Origin: Sphingomonadaceae bacterium OTU29LAMAA1
GTDB lineage: Bacteria > Pseudomonadota > Alphaproteobacteria > Sphingomonadales > Sphingomonadaceae
DNA: 64,000 nucleotides
Reading direction: 5' to 3'
Assembly (NCBI GenBank): GCA_024072375.1
Contig: CP099617.1
Coordinates: 1,406,001 to 1,470,000 of the forward strand
Position 1 is the first letter of the stretch; every line of letters begins with the position of its first letter. This document shows positions 1-9,257 of this stretch, one piece after another. The notes under the pieces are model-generated. The model searched no databases. It was not told the DNA's origin and worked only from the letters and a program-made list of their open reading frames with translations. The translations under genes and the position numbers were made by a program.

Positions 1-160
1 CTTCGCCGTGAACGATATGCACGTGCCACGGCTGCAGGTTGCCCCCGGACGGCGCCCGCGCCGCCGCCTCCGCCAGCCCGCGCAGCGTCGCCAGCTCGAC
101 CGGCGTATCCAGGAACCCGCGCACCGATCGCCGCGCCTGCACCGCGTCCCGCACATCCAT
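1..160 (-). CDS. Nitroreductase family protein (N-terminal part, cut by window edge)
   Basis: Only the first 53 or so codons are in the window; the gene continues beyond position 1. The translation begins MDVRDAVQARRSVRGF, followed by APSGGNLQPW at about residues 39-48. This is the characteristic N-terminus of FMN-dependent nitroreductases: an RRSVR flavin phosphate contact, then a PSGGNxQPW segment. These enzymes use NAD(P)H to reduce nitro groups, quinones or enones; the substrate cannot be told from this fragment. The start ATG at 160 is preceded by a GGGGAT ribosome site. The gene is divergent from the thiolase at 231, so about 70 bases serve both promoters. Confidence 0.8.
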   Translation of the reverse strand, partial: MDVRDAVQARRSVRGFLDTPVELATLRGLAEAAARAPSGGNLQPWHVHIVHGE

Positions 161-230
161 ATCGATCCCCTTGCGCTTCGCCGCCGATTACGCGACACAG
201 CACCACAATAACAAGAGTTATGGAGAGAGG

Positions 231-1403
<1,173 letters not shown>

Positions 1404-1412
1404 CCCGCCACG

Positions 1413-1560
1413 TTCCTCCCCCGCAGGGGGAGGTGGCGCGGCGAAGCCGTGACGGAGGGGGAGGTAAGCGGCGACTTTCTGTATCAAGCGCGTCGCTTAC
1501 CTCCCTTTCCACCATTCGGCTGACGCCGAACGGTCCCCCTCCCCCTCGCGGGGGGAGGAA
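1413..1560. repeat. Large imperfect inverted repeat between thiolase and SDR genes
   Basis: The segment starts TTCCTCCCCCGCAGGGGGAGG and ends CCTCCCCCTCGCGGGGGGAGG plus AA. The inner ends GGAGGTAAGCG and CGCTTACCTCC are also complementary, so the whole block is one long palindrome with diverged middle parts and a small hairpin at each tip. It has the look of a REP/MITE-like intergenic element common in sphingomonads. It lies between two co-oriented genes and may form an mRNA processing or attenuation structure. Confidence 0.75.
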
Positions 1561-1582
1561 TGCAGAGAAAGAGGTAACCAGC

Positions 1583-2365
1583 ATGATCATCACCGACACC
1601 ACAGCCGCCATCGTCACCGGCGGTGCCTCCGGCCTCGGCGCCGCGACCGCCCGCGCGCTCGCCGCCAAGGGGGCAAAAGTCGCGATCTTCGACCTGCAAT
1701 GCGAAAAGGGCGAGGCGCTCGCGGCCGAGATCGGCGGCGTCTTTTGCGAGGTCAACGTCACCAGCGACGACAGCGTCGATGCCGGCTTTGCCCGCGCTCG
1801 CGAGGCGCACGGTCAGGAATCGGTGCTGGTCTGCTGCGCCGGAACCGGCAACGCGGTGAAAACCGCCAGCCGCTCGAAAGAAGACGGCAGTATCAAGCAC
1901 TTCCCTCTGGAAGCGTTCAACTGGCTCATCCAGATCAATCTCGTCGGGACGTTCCGCTGCGTCGCCAAGTCGGCGGCGGGGATGCTGACGCTGACGCCGG
2001 GCGAGCACGGCGAGCGCGGTGCGATCGTCATGACCGCCAGCGTCGCGGCGGAGGACGGCCAGATTGGTCAGGCCGCCTATTCCGCGTCGAAGGGGGGCGT
2101 CGTCGGCATGACCCTGCCGATCGCGCGCGACCTGATGAGCGAAGGCATCCGGGTGAACACGATCCTGCCCGGCATCTTCGACACACCGCTGCTGCAAGGC
2201 GCTCCGCAGCCGGTCAAGGACGGGCTCGCCGCCAGCGTCCCCTTCCCGAAGCGACTGGGCGATCCGGCGGAATATGCCCACCTCGCCTTGACGCTGATCG
2301 AAAACGGCTATTTCAACGGCGAGGATATCCGCCTCGACGGTGGGATCAGGATGGCGCCGCGCTGA
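1583..2365 (+). CDS. Short-chain dehydrogenase/reductase, HSD10-like
   Basis: A 260-residue classical SDR. The Rossmann motif TGGASGLG lies at residues 12-19 and an acidic residue ends the second strand (IFDLQ), which favours NAD(H). The catalytic set is present: Asn119, Ser153, Tyr166 and Lys170 (YSASK). The order of motifs and the FDTPLL segment after the active site resemble type-2 3-hydroxyacyl-CoA dehydrogenases (HSD10). The start at 1583 follows an AGAGGTAA ribosome site; the longer open frame upstream runs through the repeat and the thiolase gene and is not coding. Downstream of a thiolase, a role as 3-hydroxyacyl-CoA dehydrogenase is a reasonable inference, but other alcohol substrates are possible. 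Confidence 0.88.
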   Translation: MIITDTTAAIVTGGASGLGAATARALAAKGAKVAIFDLQCEKGEALAAEIGGVFCEVNVTSDDSVDAGFARAREAHGQESVLVCCAGTGNAVKTASRSKEDGSIKHFPLEAFNWLIQINLVGTFRCVAKSAAGMLTLTPGEHGERGAIVMTASVAAEDGQIGQAAYSASKGGVVGMTLPIARDLMSEGIRVNTILPGIFDTPLLQGAPQPVKDGLAASVPFPKRLGDPAEYAHLALTLIENGYFNGEDIRLDGGIRMAPR

Positions 2366-2384
2366 CGCCATCCCGAACCGGCGT

Positions 2385-3206
2385 TCAGTCGACGAACGCC
2401 CGCTCGATCACATACGTACCGGCCTTGGCGTTCGATCCTTCCTCGAAGCCGATCGAGTCGAGCATCGCCGCCGTTTCCCGGATCATAGCCATGCTTCCGC
2501 AAAGCATGATCCGGTCGGTTTCCGGATCGAGCTTCTTCGCACCCTGTACCGGATCGCCGAACAGCGCCGCGCTTTCGATCAGGTCGCCGATGCGGCCGGT
2601 GGTGCGGAACGGTTCGCGCGTCACCGTCGGAATATAGTGGAACTGCTGCTGTGCCTCGTCCGACACCAGCGGATCGTCCGCCAGCCGTGCCTGCAATTCG
2701 TCGTGATAGGCCAGATCGCTTACCTGCCGCACCGAATGCACCAGAATGACCTGATCGAACATGCTGTACACGTCCGGATCGCGCGCGAGGCTCAGGAACG
2801 GCGCAAGCCCGGTGCCGGTCGAGAAGAAGAACAGCCGCTTGCCGCCGACCAGAGCGTCGGTGACCAGCGTCCCCGTCGGCTTCTTGCCCATATACACTTC
2901 GTCGCCCGGCTCGATCAGTTGAAGCTTCGACGTCAGCGGCCCGTCCTCGACCTTGATCGACAGGAACTCCAGTTCCTCGGCATAATGCGGCGACGCGATC
3001 GAATAGGCGCGCATGATCGGCTTCGCACCCTCGCCCTCACCCGGCAACCCGATCATCACGAATTCGCCCGAACGGAAGCGGAAGCTCGCCGGCCGCTCGA
3101 CCGCGAAGCTGAACAGCCGGTCGTTCCAATGGCGCACCCAGAGCACCTTGACGTTGGCGAACGCCTTGGTCTCGGGCAGGGTTATTGGGCTACGGACATC
3201 GGTCAT
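2385..3206 (-). CDS. fpr: Ferredoxin--NADP+ reductase
   Basis: A 273-residue FNR-type flavoprotein that exchanges electrons between NADPH and ferredoxin or flavodoxin in the cytoplasm. The FAD-binding motif RAYSIASPHY begins near residue 66 (RxYS). The NADP-binding GTGLAPF lies near residue 131. The C-terminus ends VIERAFVD, matching the extended tail of bacterial subclass I FNRs. Length and motif order fit Fpr of other alphaproteobacteria. It converges with the SDR gene (19 bases between stops) and is divergent from uvrB. Confidence 0.92.
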   Translation of the reverse strand: MTDVRSPITLPETKAFANVKVLWVRHWNDRLFSFAVERPASFRFRSGEFVMIGLPGEGEGAKPIMRAYSIASPHYAEELEFLSIKVEDGPLTSKLQLIEPGDEVYMGKKPTGTLVTDALVGGKRLFFFSTGTGLAPFLSLARDPDVYSMFDQVILVHSVRQVSDLAYHDELQARLADDPLVSDEAQQQFHYIPTVTREPFRTTGRIGDLIESAALFGDPVQGAKKLDPETDRIMLCGSMAMIRETAAMLDSIGFEEGSNAKAGTYVIERAFVD

Positions 3207-3326
3207 CGATCAGGCGCTTCGGGTTGTTTGCGAAGGGATCGCATTATGAACCCCGCGCGCCACGGTCAACCAAAGCAAAGCTTTCTCGCCCTCCAGCGCT
3301 CCTGCGCACGCAGCAGCACACTGGTG

Positions 3327-3341
3327 TTCACGGTCTGTTGC
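3327..3341 (+). promoter_or_regulatory. Candidate LexA (SOS) box upstream of uvrB
   Basis: The sequence GTTCACGGTCTGTTG matches the alphaproteobacterial LexA operator GTTC-N7-GTTC with one mismatch in the last base. It lies 34 bases before the uvrB start. uvrB is a common SOS gene, so the location fits, but the box is imperfect. Confidence 0.5.
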
Positions 3342-3375
3342 CTCCACACGCGCACGCACCCATATTCACCGTCGT

Positions 3376-5571
3376 ATGGCCATCCAGATCCGCACCAGCC
3401 TCGCCGAACCTGAAACCGGCGAGAACTTTGTCCCCCACCGCCCCGCCCGCCCCGCGAAGGTGGAGGGCGGCCGCCCGTTCAAGCTGGTGAGCGAGTACAG
3501 CCCATCGGGCGACCAGCCGACGGCCATCGCCGAACTGACCGCGACGGCGCGCGCCGGCGAAAAGGATCAGGTGCTGCTCGGCGTCACCGGATCGGGCAAG
3601 ACCTTCACCATGGCCAAGGTGATCGAGGAGCTTCAGCGCCCGGCGCTGATCCTCGCCCCCAACAAGATCCTCGCGGCGCAGCTCTACGGCGAGTTCAAAA
3701 GCTTCTTCCCCGAGAATGCCGTCGAATATTTCGTCAGCTATTACGATTACTACCAGCCCGAGGCCTACGTGCCGCGGTCGGACACCTATATCGAGAAGGA
3801 ATCCTCGACCAACGAATCGATCGACCGAATGCGCCATTCGGCAACGCGGTCGCTGTTGGAACGCGACGATTGCATTATCGTCGCCTCGGTCTCGTGCCTG
3901 TACGGTATCGGCTCGGTCGAAACCTATTCGGCGATGATCTTCGACCTCAAGAAAGGCACCGCCGTCGATCAGCGCGAGATCGTGCGCAAGCTGGTCGCCC
4001 TCCAATACAAGCGCAACGACGCCGCCTTCGCTCGCGGCAACTTCCGCGTGAAGGGCGACACGCTCGAAATCTTCCCGTCGCACTATGAAGACAGCGCGTG
4101 GCGGATCAGCTTCTTCGGCGACGATATCGAGGATATCACCGAATTCGATCCGCTAACCGGCAAGAAGGTCGCGAGCCTCAACAGCGTCCGCGTCTACGCC
4201 AACAGCCATTACGTCACGCCCGGCCCGACGCTCAAGCAGGCTGGCGACGCGATCAAGCACGAACTCGCCGAACGCCTCAAGGAACTGGTCGCCGAGGGTA
4301 AACTCCTCGAAGCCCAGCGCCTCGAACAGCGCACCAACTTCGACCTCGAGATGATCGCCGCCACCGGATCGTGCGCAGGCATCGAGAATTACAGCCGCTT
4401 CCTCACCGGTCGCCTGCCCGGCGAACCGCCCCCCACGCTGTTCGAATACCTGCCCGAAAACGCCGTGCTGTTCGTCGACGAAAGCCACCAGACCGTGCCG
4501 CAGATCGGCGCGATGGCGCGCGGCGATCACCGTCGCAAGATCACGCTCGCCGAATACGGCTTCCGCCTGCCGTCGTGCATCGACAACCGGCCGCTGCGCT
4601 TCAACGAATGGGACGCGATGCGCCCGCAGACGGTCAGCGTCTCGGCGACGCCCGGCAATTGGGAGATGGAGCAGACCGGCGGCGTCTTCGCCGAACAGGT
4701 CATCCGCCCCACCGGCCTGATCGACCCGCCTGTCGAGATCAAGCCGGTCGAGGAGCAGGTGCAGGACCTGATCCAGGAATGCCACAAGACCACGGCGCTC
4801 GGCTATCGCACTTTGGTGACGACGCTCACCAAGCGCATGTCCGAAGACCTCACCGAATATATGCACGAAGCGGGCATCAAGGTCCGCTACATGCACAGCG
4901 ACGTCGAGACGCTGGAACGTATCGAGCTGATCCGCGACCTGCGCCTCGGCGTGTACGACGTGCTCATCGGCATCAACCTGCTGCGCGAGGGATTGGACAT
5001 TCCCGAATGCGGGCTGGTCGCGATCCTCGACGCCGACAAGGAAGGCTTCCTGCGTTCCGAAACCTCGCTGATCCAGACGATCGGCCGCGCCGCACGCAAC
5101 GTCGACGGCCGCGTCATCCTCTACGCCGACCGGATCACCGGCAGCATGGAGCGGGCGATGAACGAAACCGCCCGCCGCCGTGAAAAGCAGGAGGAATACA
5201 ACACCCTCCACGGCATCACGCCGACGACGATCAAGCGCAACATCGGCGACATCATCGCCCACGTCAGCCAGGGCGATCAGGTCACCATCCCGATCGACGA
5301 GGACCGCCCGCACATGGTCGGTCACAATTTGCGTGCCTATATCGAGGACCTCGAGAAGAAGATGCGCAAGGCGGCATCCGACCTCGAATTCGAGGAAGCC
5401 GGCCGCCTCCGCGACGAAATCCGCCAGTTGGAGAACGAGGAACTCGGCCTCCCCGTCGACGAACAGAAAGCACCCATCATGGGCCGCAGCAACGAAGGCA
5501 AACCCGGCACCCGCAAGACCCGCTACGGCAAGGAACAGAAGATGCGGATGGGCGGACGCCGCGGACGGTAG
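3376..5571 (+). CDS. uvrB: Excinuclease ABC subunit B
   Basis: A 731-residue UvrB, somewhat longer than the roughly 670-residue E. coli protein because of N- and C-terminal basic extensions. UvrB is the damage-verifying helicase-like subunit of nucleotide excision repair: it is loaded by UvrA and recruits UvrC. Walker A is GVTGSGKT at residues 69-76. The beta-hairpin segment [16 protein letters not shown] (motif II), and the C-terminal UVR domain ([13 protein letters not shown]) for UvrC contact are all present. The start ATG at 3376 gives the usual N-terminal lead to [15 protein letters not shown] near-consensus LexA box sits 34 bases upstream, suggesting SOS induction. Confidence 0.98.
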   Translation: MAIQIRTSLAEPETGENFVPHRPARPAKVEGGRPFKLVSEYSPSGDQPTAIAELTATARAGEKDQVLLGVTGSGKTFTMAKVIEELQRPALILAPNKILAAQLYGEFKSFFPENAVEYFVSYYDYYQPEAYVPRSDTYIEKESSTNESIDRMRHSATRSLLERDDCIIVASVSCLYGIGSVETYSAMIFDLKKGTAVDQREIVRKLVALQYKRNDAAFARGNFRVKGDTLEIFPSHYEDSAWRISFFGDDIEDITEFDPLTGKKVASLNSVRVYANSHYVTPGPTLKQAGDAIKHELAERLKELVAEGKLLEAQRLEQRTNFDLEMIAATGSCAGIENYSRFLTGRLPGEPPPTLFEYLPENAVLFVDESHQTVPQIGAMARGDHRRKITLAEYGFRLPSCIDNRPLRFNEWDAMRPQTVSVSATPGNWEMEQTGGVFAEQVIRPTGLIDPPVEIKPVEEQVQDLIQECHKTTALGYRTLVTTLTKRMSEDLTEYMHEAGIKVRYMHSDVETLERIELIRDLRLGVYDVLIGINLLREGLDIPECGLVAILDADKEGFLRSETSLIQTIGRAARNVDGRVILYADRITGSMERAMNETARRREKQEEYNTLHGITPTTIKRNIGDIIAHVSQGDQVTIPIDEDRPHMVGHNLRAYIEDLEKKMRKAASDLEFEEAGRLRDEIRQLENEELGLPVDEQKAPIMGRSNEGKPGTRKTRYGKEQKMRMGGRRGR

Positions 5572-5574
5572 ATA

Positions 5575-5617
5575 CAGCGATCCCGTCATCCTCCCGGCGA
5601 GGACGACGGGATCGCTG
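5575..5617. terminator. Strong stem-loop between convergent uvrB and PRC gene
   Basis: CAGCGATCCCGTC and GACGGGATCGCTG form a perfect 13-base stem around a 17-base loop. It lies just after the uvrB stop and just before the stop of the convergent PRC-barrel gene, so it can end transcripts from both sides. Neither side has a long T-run, so Rho help or a processing role is possible. Confidence 0.65.
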
Positions 5618-5623
5618 CGTCGC

Positions 5624-6004
5624 TTACCCCGTCGTCAGGTTCGCCGCGCTCACCCCGTAATAGCTCGCCACGCGATCGGCATAGGCTTGGTCGAACACCG
5701 GCGCGTTGTTCGACCAGCTCGGCCCGCCTTCCAATATGCGGCGGTCGATCGTCACCACGTACAGGTCGCGCACCGGGTCGAATTGCAGCAGCTCAAACGG
5801 CAACGGATAGAAGCTCTTGCCCATGCCCAGGAACCCGCCCAGGCTAAGCACCGCATGCGTCGATCGGCCCGTGCCCTTGTGCACCATCAGCGCATAGACC
5901 GATCCCACCTGATCCCCGTCCCGGCTCTCGACCTTCAACGAGTGGGCGATATTCGACTGGACGAGCAACTGGGTGGCGGCGGCGGTCTGGGTGTCGGTCG
6001 ACAT
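5624..6004 (-). CDS. PRC-barrel domain protein
   Basis: A 126-residue cytoplasmic protein. Residues about 22-95 match a PRC-barrel fold: VGSVYALMVHK, then VLSLGGFLGMGKSFYPLPF and the family's typical DRRIL..GPSW. PRC-barrel proteins of this type are widespread in sphingomonads and rhizobia, and are often stress induced, but have no defined biochemical role. The start at 6004 has a clear CAGGAG site; an open frame extends upstream but is low complexity. A possible sigma-EcfG promoter lies at 6032-6057. The C-terminal 30 residues (FDQAYADRVASYYG) are conserved-looking but unassigned. Confidence 0.82.
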   Translation of the reverse strand: MSTDTQTAAATQLLVQSNIAHSLKVESRDGDQVGSVYALMVHKGTGRSTHAVLSLGGFLGMGKSFYPLPFELLQFDPVRDLYVVTIDRRILEGGPSWSNNAPVFDQAYADRVASYYGVSAANLTTG

Positions 6005-6031
6005 CGGATGCTCCTGATTGTTATGCCGGTG

Positions 6032-6057
6032 AACCGCCCGGCAGCTACGCCGGTTCC
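6032..6057 (-). promoter_or_regulatory. Weak candidate sigma-EcfG promoter for PRC gene
   Basis: On the minus strand GGAAC is followed after 17 bases by GGTT, against the general stress consensus GGAAC-N16/17-CGTT. The -10 part ends 28 bases before the PRC gene start. One mismatch in a short motif makes this tentative. Confidence 0.3.
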
Positions 6058-6116
6058 CTGATCCGCCGCACCATCGCGGGTTGAGGGCGACGCACCCTTC
6101 GCCCATAAGCCATGCG

Positions 6117-6638
6117 ATGCGCCGTTCCCTTGCCCTGATCCCGATCCTTGCCGTGGCAGCCTGTGTCCCGCAGGCCGCTCCGCCGCCGCCCGCGCCCGCA
6201 CCGGTGACGGTTGCCCCGCCGCCACCGCCGCCGGTCGTCAACGCCGGCAGCGACTGGCGGGACTGGCCGCTCACGCCCGGCACGTGGACGTATCGCCGCG
6301 ACGATCGCGGCAGCATCGCGCTGTTCGGTGTCACAGGCAGCGACGCCCGGCTGACGCTTCGCTGCGACACGGCCGCGCGCCAGGTCTATCTGTCGGTCGC
6401 CGGCGCCGTGGCGACCCCGCTGACCGTCCGCACCACCAGCGTCACCCGTGCCGTCCCCGTCCGCCCGACCGGCGGCACCCCCGTCTACGTCGCCGCCGCG
6501 TTGCTGCCGAACGACGGACTGCTCGACGCGATGGGGTTCAGTCGCGGGCGCTTCGTCATCCAGCAGGCGGGCGGATCGACGCTGGTCGTTCCCACCTGGG
6601 CGGAGATCGAACGGGTGACCGAGGATTGCCGCGGCTGA
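6117..6638 (+). CDS. Putative lipoprotein, proline-rich N-terminus
   Basis: A 173-residue protein with a lipoprotein signal (MRRSLALIPILAVAAC; lipobox LAVAAC, Cys16), so it is likely anchored to a membrane. Residues about 20-42 are a flexible Pro/Ala/Val linker. The remainder (DWRDWPLTPGTWTYRRDD onward) resembles a small secreted beta-rich domain seen in sphingomonads, with two cysteines spaced far apart. No enzyme motif is visible and I do not recognise a named family. The start at 6117 is chosen because it gives a proper signal peptide. It is divergent from the PRC gene. Confidence 0.72.
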   Translation: MRRSLALIPILAVAACVPQAAPPPPAPAPVTVAPPPPPPVVNAGSDWRDWPLTPGTWTYRRDDRGSIALFGVTGSDARLTLRCDTAARQVYLSVAGAVATPLTVRTTSVTRAVPVRPTGGTPVYVAAALLPNDGLLDAMGFSRGRFVIQQAGGSTLVVPTWAEIERVTEDCRG

Positions 6639-6771
6639 GACTGAGGCTGAGACTGCGGCGGCGGGCAGGATCGTCCTGCAAAATGTCGTGCTTTACAAGT
6701 CTTGCATCCACACGCGGGTATGCGCACATTGCCGGTGTGGCCGGGATACCGGTCACATGGCTAACACAAGC

Positions 6772-6786
6772 GAAAGGAGGTGATCC
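6772..6786 (+). promoter_or_regulatory. Extended Shine-Dalgarno complementary to 15 bases of the 16S rRNA 3' end
   Basis: GAAAGGAGGTGATCC is the exact reverse complement of GGATCACCTCCTTTC, the 3' tail of alphaproteobacterial 16S rRNA. Ordinary genes in this window show four to six matching bases. It ends one base before the ATG at 6788, which is closer than usual. This may give very tight ribosome binding, or a stand-by or regulatory role. Confidence 0.65.
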
Positions 6787-6787
6787 G

Positions 6788-6844
6788 ATGTCTCATGGTT
6801 CAGCAAGGGGGTCGGTTCAGTTCGTTCGGGGGACTCGCTTCTAG
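6788..6844 (+). CDS. Putative 18-residue leader or small protein
   Basis: The open frame encodes MSHGSARGSVQFVRGTRF and stops with TAG. It follows directly on the extended ribosome binding site at 6772-6786, and the only support for translation is that site. The peptide is basic (four Arg, one His) with no membrane segment. Hairpins and a terminator-like stem follow at 6860-7003, and no larger gene on the same strand is downstream. It could be a leader peptide, a small protein, or the translated part of a dual-function RNA. I do not recognise its family. Confidence 0.45.
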   Translation: MSHGSARGSVQFVRGTRF

Positions 6845-6849
6845 AATCC

Positions 6850-7003
6850 GCTTGATGTCTGCCGGGGGGTATCCTCCCCCAATCAACGGCATGACGAGGG
6901 TTGTAGAGGCCTCATGGTCTCCCGGGCTGGAGCTCTCCGGCCGCTGACCATGTTTGGGGGGTGTCGGGTCGCCGGGAGGCGCCCGGCACCCTCTTCTCAT
7001 TTT
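6850..7003 (+). ncRNA. Candidate structured RNA downstream of the 18-codon ORF
   Basis: Three stem-loops follow one another. TTGAT and ATCAA enclose a G-run/CCTCCCC stem at 6862-6896. CATGGTC and GACCATG pair at 6913-6952. A GC-rich terminator-like stem lies at 6966-6991. The first hairpin carries CCTCC, which could pair with the ribosome binding site upstream. No protein gene fits the + strand here. It could be a small RNA, the structured 3' part of the small-ORF message, or attenuation structure. Expression is not shown by sequence alone. Confidence 0.4.
6966..7003 (+). terminator. Rho-independent-like terminator
   Basis: GGGTC-GCCGGG pairs with CCCGGC-ACCC around AGGCG, with one bulged C, followed by TCTTCTCATTTT. 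It can end the small-ORF/RNA transcript and sits next to the convergent stop of the DUF2501 gene at 7008. Confidence 0.6.
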
Positions 7004-7007
7004 ACGG

Positions 7008-7445
7008 TCAGAGGAACGTCCGCGCCCGGTTCAGCACCAGGTTGCACACCTGTCCCTTCACCTGTCCGCGCAGCGTATCGAGCGACAGCGACGATCCCGC
7101 CGGCGTCTGCACCTGCCCAGCCTGTCCAGCCTCATATCCGGGCAAGGTCCGCACATCCTTCTTGCCGGTCAACCGGCCGAGCACGCCGGCCGCACCCGTT
7201 CCATTACCGGTCGCAGCGAGCAGCCTGTTCTTGACGCAATAGCTCAGCAATCCCGCAGCATTGCCCGCGCCGATCGACCCGATCTGCGGCAATCCGCCGC
7301 CCAGCAAGCTTCCCGCCTGCCCCAGCAACCCGCCGCCACGCGGCGCCGATGCCGTGGCGCCTGCAGCCGGCGTAGGGCTGGTGCCGGTCTGTGCAATGGC
7401 GACAGCCGGCGCGATCAGCAGCGCGGCGGCGAGGAACGTCTTCAT
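7008..7445 (-). CDS. DUF2501 domain protein, secreted
   Basis: A 145-residue protein with a cleavable Sec signal (MKTFLAAALLIAPAVAIA-Q), expected in the periplasm. The mature part has a Gly-rich segment, then LLSYCVKNRLL and a conserved C-terminal helix with a second Cys (GQVCNLVLNRARTFL). This is the DUF2501 (YjjA-like) pattern, and the two cysteines probably form a disulfide. The function of the family is unknown. The start at 7445 is chosen for the signal peptide; an in-frame ATG at 7478 would add 11 residues before it. A weak EcfG-like promoter lies at 7480-7504. Confidence 0.8.
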   Translation of the reverse strand: MKTFLAAALLIAPAVAIAQTGTSPTPAAGATASAPRGGGLLGQAGSLLGGGLPQIGSIGAGNAAGLLSYCVKNRLLAATGNGTGAAGVLGRLTGKKDVRTLPGYEAGQAGQVQTPAGSSLSLDTLRGQVKGQVCNLVLNRARTFL

Positions 7446-7479
7446 GGCAGGGTCCGATCCGTCGGGAATGATCCGCATC

Positions 7480-7504
7480 AACCGCTCCACCGCCAACGCG
7501 TTCC
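7480..7504 (-). promoter_or_regulatory. Weak candidate sigma-EcfG promoter for DUF2501 gene
   Basis: On the minus strand GGAAC is followed after 16 bases by GGTT, one mismatch from the consensus GGAAC-N16/17-CGTT, ending 35 bases before the start at 7445. Tentative. Confidence 0.28.
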
Positions 7505-7582
7505 CGTCATGCCGGCCGTCGCTGCGATGTCGGCGCGTCTGCCGCTCCCCGGGAAGCGAACGTGGATGCGCCGACGCCCCGC

Positions 7583-9106
7583 TCACGCCGGCGTCAGCAA
7601 CCCCTCGCGCGCGATCTTGTCCCGCCAGACGAGCGGGGCGAGCTGGTGGACGTTCTTGCCCTCGCTATCCACCGCGACGGTCACCGGGAAATCGCTGACC
7701 TCGAATTCGTAGATCGCCTCCATCCCCAGATCCTCGAACCCGACGACCTTGCTTCCTTTGATGGCGCGGGCAACCAGATAGGCAGCGCCGCCGACCGCCA
7801 TCAGATACGCCGACTTGCCCTCCGCGATCGCCTTCGTCGCATCGGGGCCGCGCTCGGCCTTGCCGACCATCGCCAGCAGGCCCTGATCCAGCATCATGCG
7901 GGTGAACTTGTCCATCCGCGTGGCGGTGGTCGGACCCGCCGGCCCGACGACCTCTTCGCCGACCGGATCGACCGGCCCAACATAATAGATCACGCGGCCC
8001 GCGAAATCGACCGGCAAGGCCTCGCCCTTTGCCAGCATGTCGGCGATCCGCTTGTGCGCCGCATCGCGCCCGGTCAGCATCTTGCCGTTGAGCAGCAGCC
8101 GGTCGCCATGCTGCCACGTCGCCACCACGTCGGGCGTCAGCGTGTCGAGGTCGACGCGGATCGCCGCCTTGTCGGGCGTCCAGTTCACCTGCGGCCATTC
8201 GCTCAGCTTCGGCGCCTCCAGATACACCGGGCCGGTCCCGTCGAGCGTGAAATGCGCATGCCGGGTCGCGGCGCAATTGGGTATCATCGCGACGGGCTTC
8301 GACGCCGCATGCGTCGGCCAGTCGAGGATCTTGACGTCGAGCACGGTCGACAGCCCGCCGAGCCCCTGCGCGCCGATGCCGAGCGCATTCACCTTGTCCA
8401 TCAGCTCGATGCGTAGCGCCTCGATGTCGTTGCGCGGCCCGCGCGCCTTCAACTGGCCCATGTCGATCGCGCCCATCAGCGATTCCTTGGCGAGCAGCAT
8501 CGCCTTTTCCGCGGTGCCGCCGATGCCGATGCCCAGCATGCCGGGCGGGCACCAGCCCGCGCCCATCTGCGGGATCATCTCCAGCACCCAGTCGACGATC
8601 GAATCGCTGGGGTTCATCATCTTGAACTTCGACTTGTTCTCCGACCCGCCGCCCTTCGCGGCGACGTCCACCGACACCTTCGATCCCGGCACCATCTCGA
8701 CGTGCAGGACGCTCGGCGTATTGTCCTTCGTATTGCGGCGGGTGAAGGCGGGATCGGCCAGAATCGACGCGCGCAGCTTGTTCTCGGGGTGCAGGTAGGC
8801 ACGGCGTACGCCCTCGTCGATCACCTGTTGCAGGCTCTCATCGCCGTCCAGCCGGCAGTCCTGTCCCCATTTGACGAAGACGGTGACGATGCCGGTGTCC
8901 TGGCAGATCGGTCGATGCCCCTCGGCGCACATCCGGCTGTTGGTCAGGATCTGCGCGATCGCGTCCTTCGCCGCCGGGCTCTGCTCCGCCTCATACGCCT
9001 CGCCGAGCGCGCGGATGTAATCCATCGGGTGGTAGTAACTGATGAATTGCAACGCGTCGGCGACGCTCTCGATCAGGTCGGCGGGGCGGATGGTCACGGT
9101 CGGCAC
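7583..9106 (-). CDS. fumA: Fumarate hydratase, class I (iron-sulfur)
   Basis: A 507-residue single-chain class I fumarase that hydrates fumarate to malate in the TCA cycle. Class I enzymes carry an oxygen-sensitive [4Fe-4S] cluster. The expected cluster cysteines are visible in ICQDTG, WCPPGMLG and NCAATRH. The C-terminal beta domain (GPTTATRMDKFT, then DLGMEAIYEFEV) is complete, so the alpha and beta parts of two-subunit forms are fused here. The start is read as GTG at 9106 with GAAGGAG eight bases before it; an upstream ATG at 9181 has no good ribosome site and adds low-complexity residues. It is divergent from the GGDEF-EAL gene. Confidence 0.95.
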   Translation of the reverse strand: MPTVTIRPADLIESVADALQFISYYHPMDYIRALGEAYEAEQSPAAKDAIAQILTNSRMCAEGHRPICQDTGIVTVFVKWGQDCRLDGDESLQQVIDEGVRRAYLHPENKLRASILADPAFTRRNTKDNTPSVLHVEMVPGSKVSVDVAAKGGGSENKSKFKMMNPSDSIVDWVLEMIPQMGAGWCPPGMLGIGIGGTAEKAMLLAKESLMGAIDMGQLKARGPRNDIEALRIELMDKVNALGIGAQGLGGLSTVLDVKILDWPTHAASKPVAMIPNCAATRHAHFTLDGTGPVYLEAPKLSEWPQVNWTPDKAAIRVDLDTLTPDVVATWQHGDRLLLNGKMLTGRDAAHKRIADMLAKGEALPVDFAGRVIYYVGPVDPVGEEVVGPAGPTTATRMDKFTRMMLDQGLLAMVGKAERGPDATKAIAEGKSAYLMAVGGAAYLVARAIKGSKVVGFEDLGMEAIYEFEVSDFPVTVAVDSEGKNVHQLAPLVWRDKIAREGLLTPA

Positions 9107-9257
9107 GGGCAAGGCTCCTTCGCCGCCGCCTTTAGAACCAGCCTGCGCCGTCGCCAAGCGGCCGGCATCTGACCGTTTCACACCTTATCTCGCATTCCGT
9201 CGAAAATGTCGGGGATCGCAAAGCTTTCTCAACCATCACCGGCGTAGCAACGGATAT

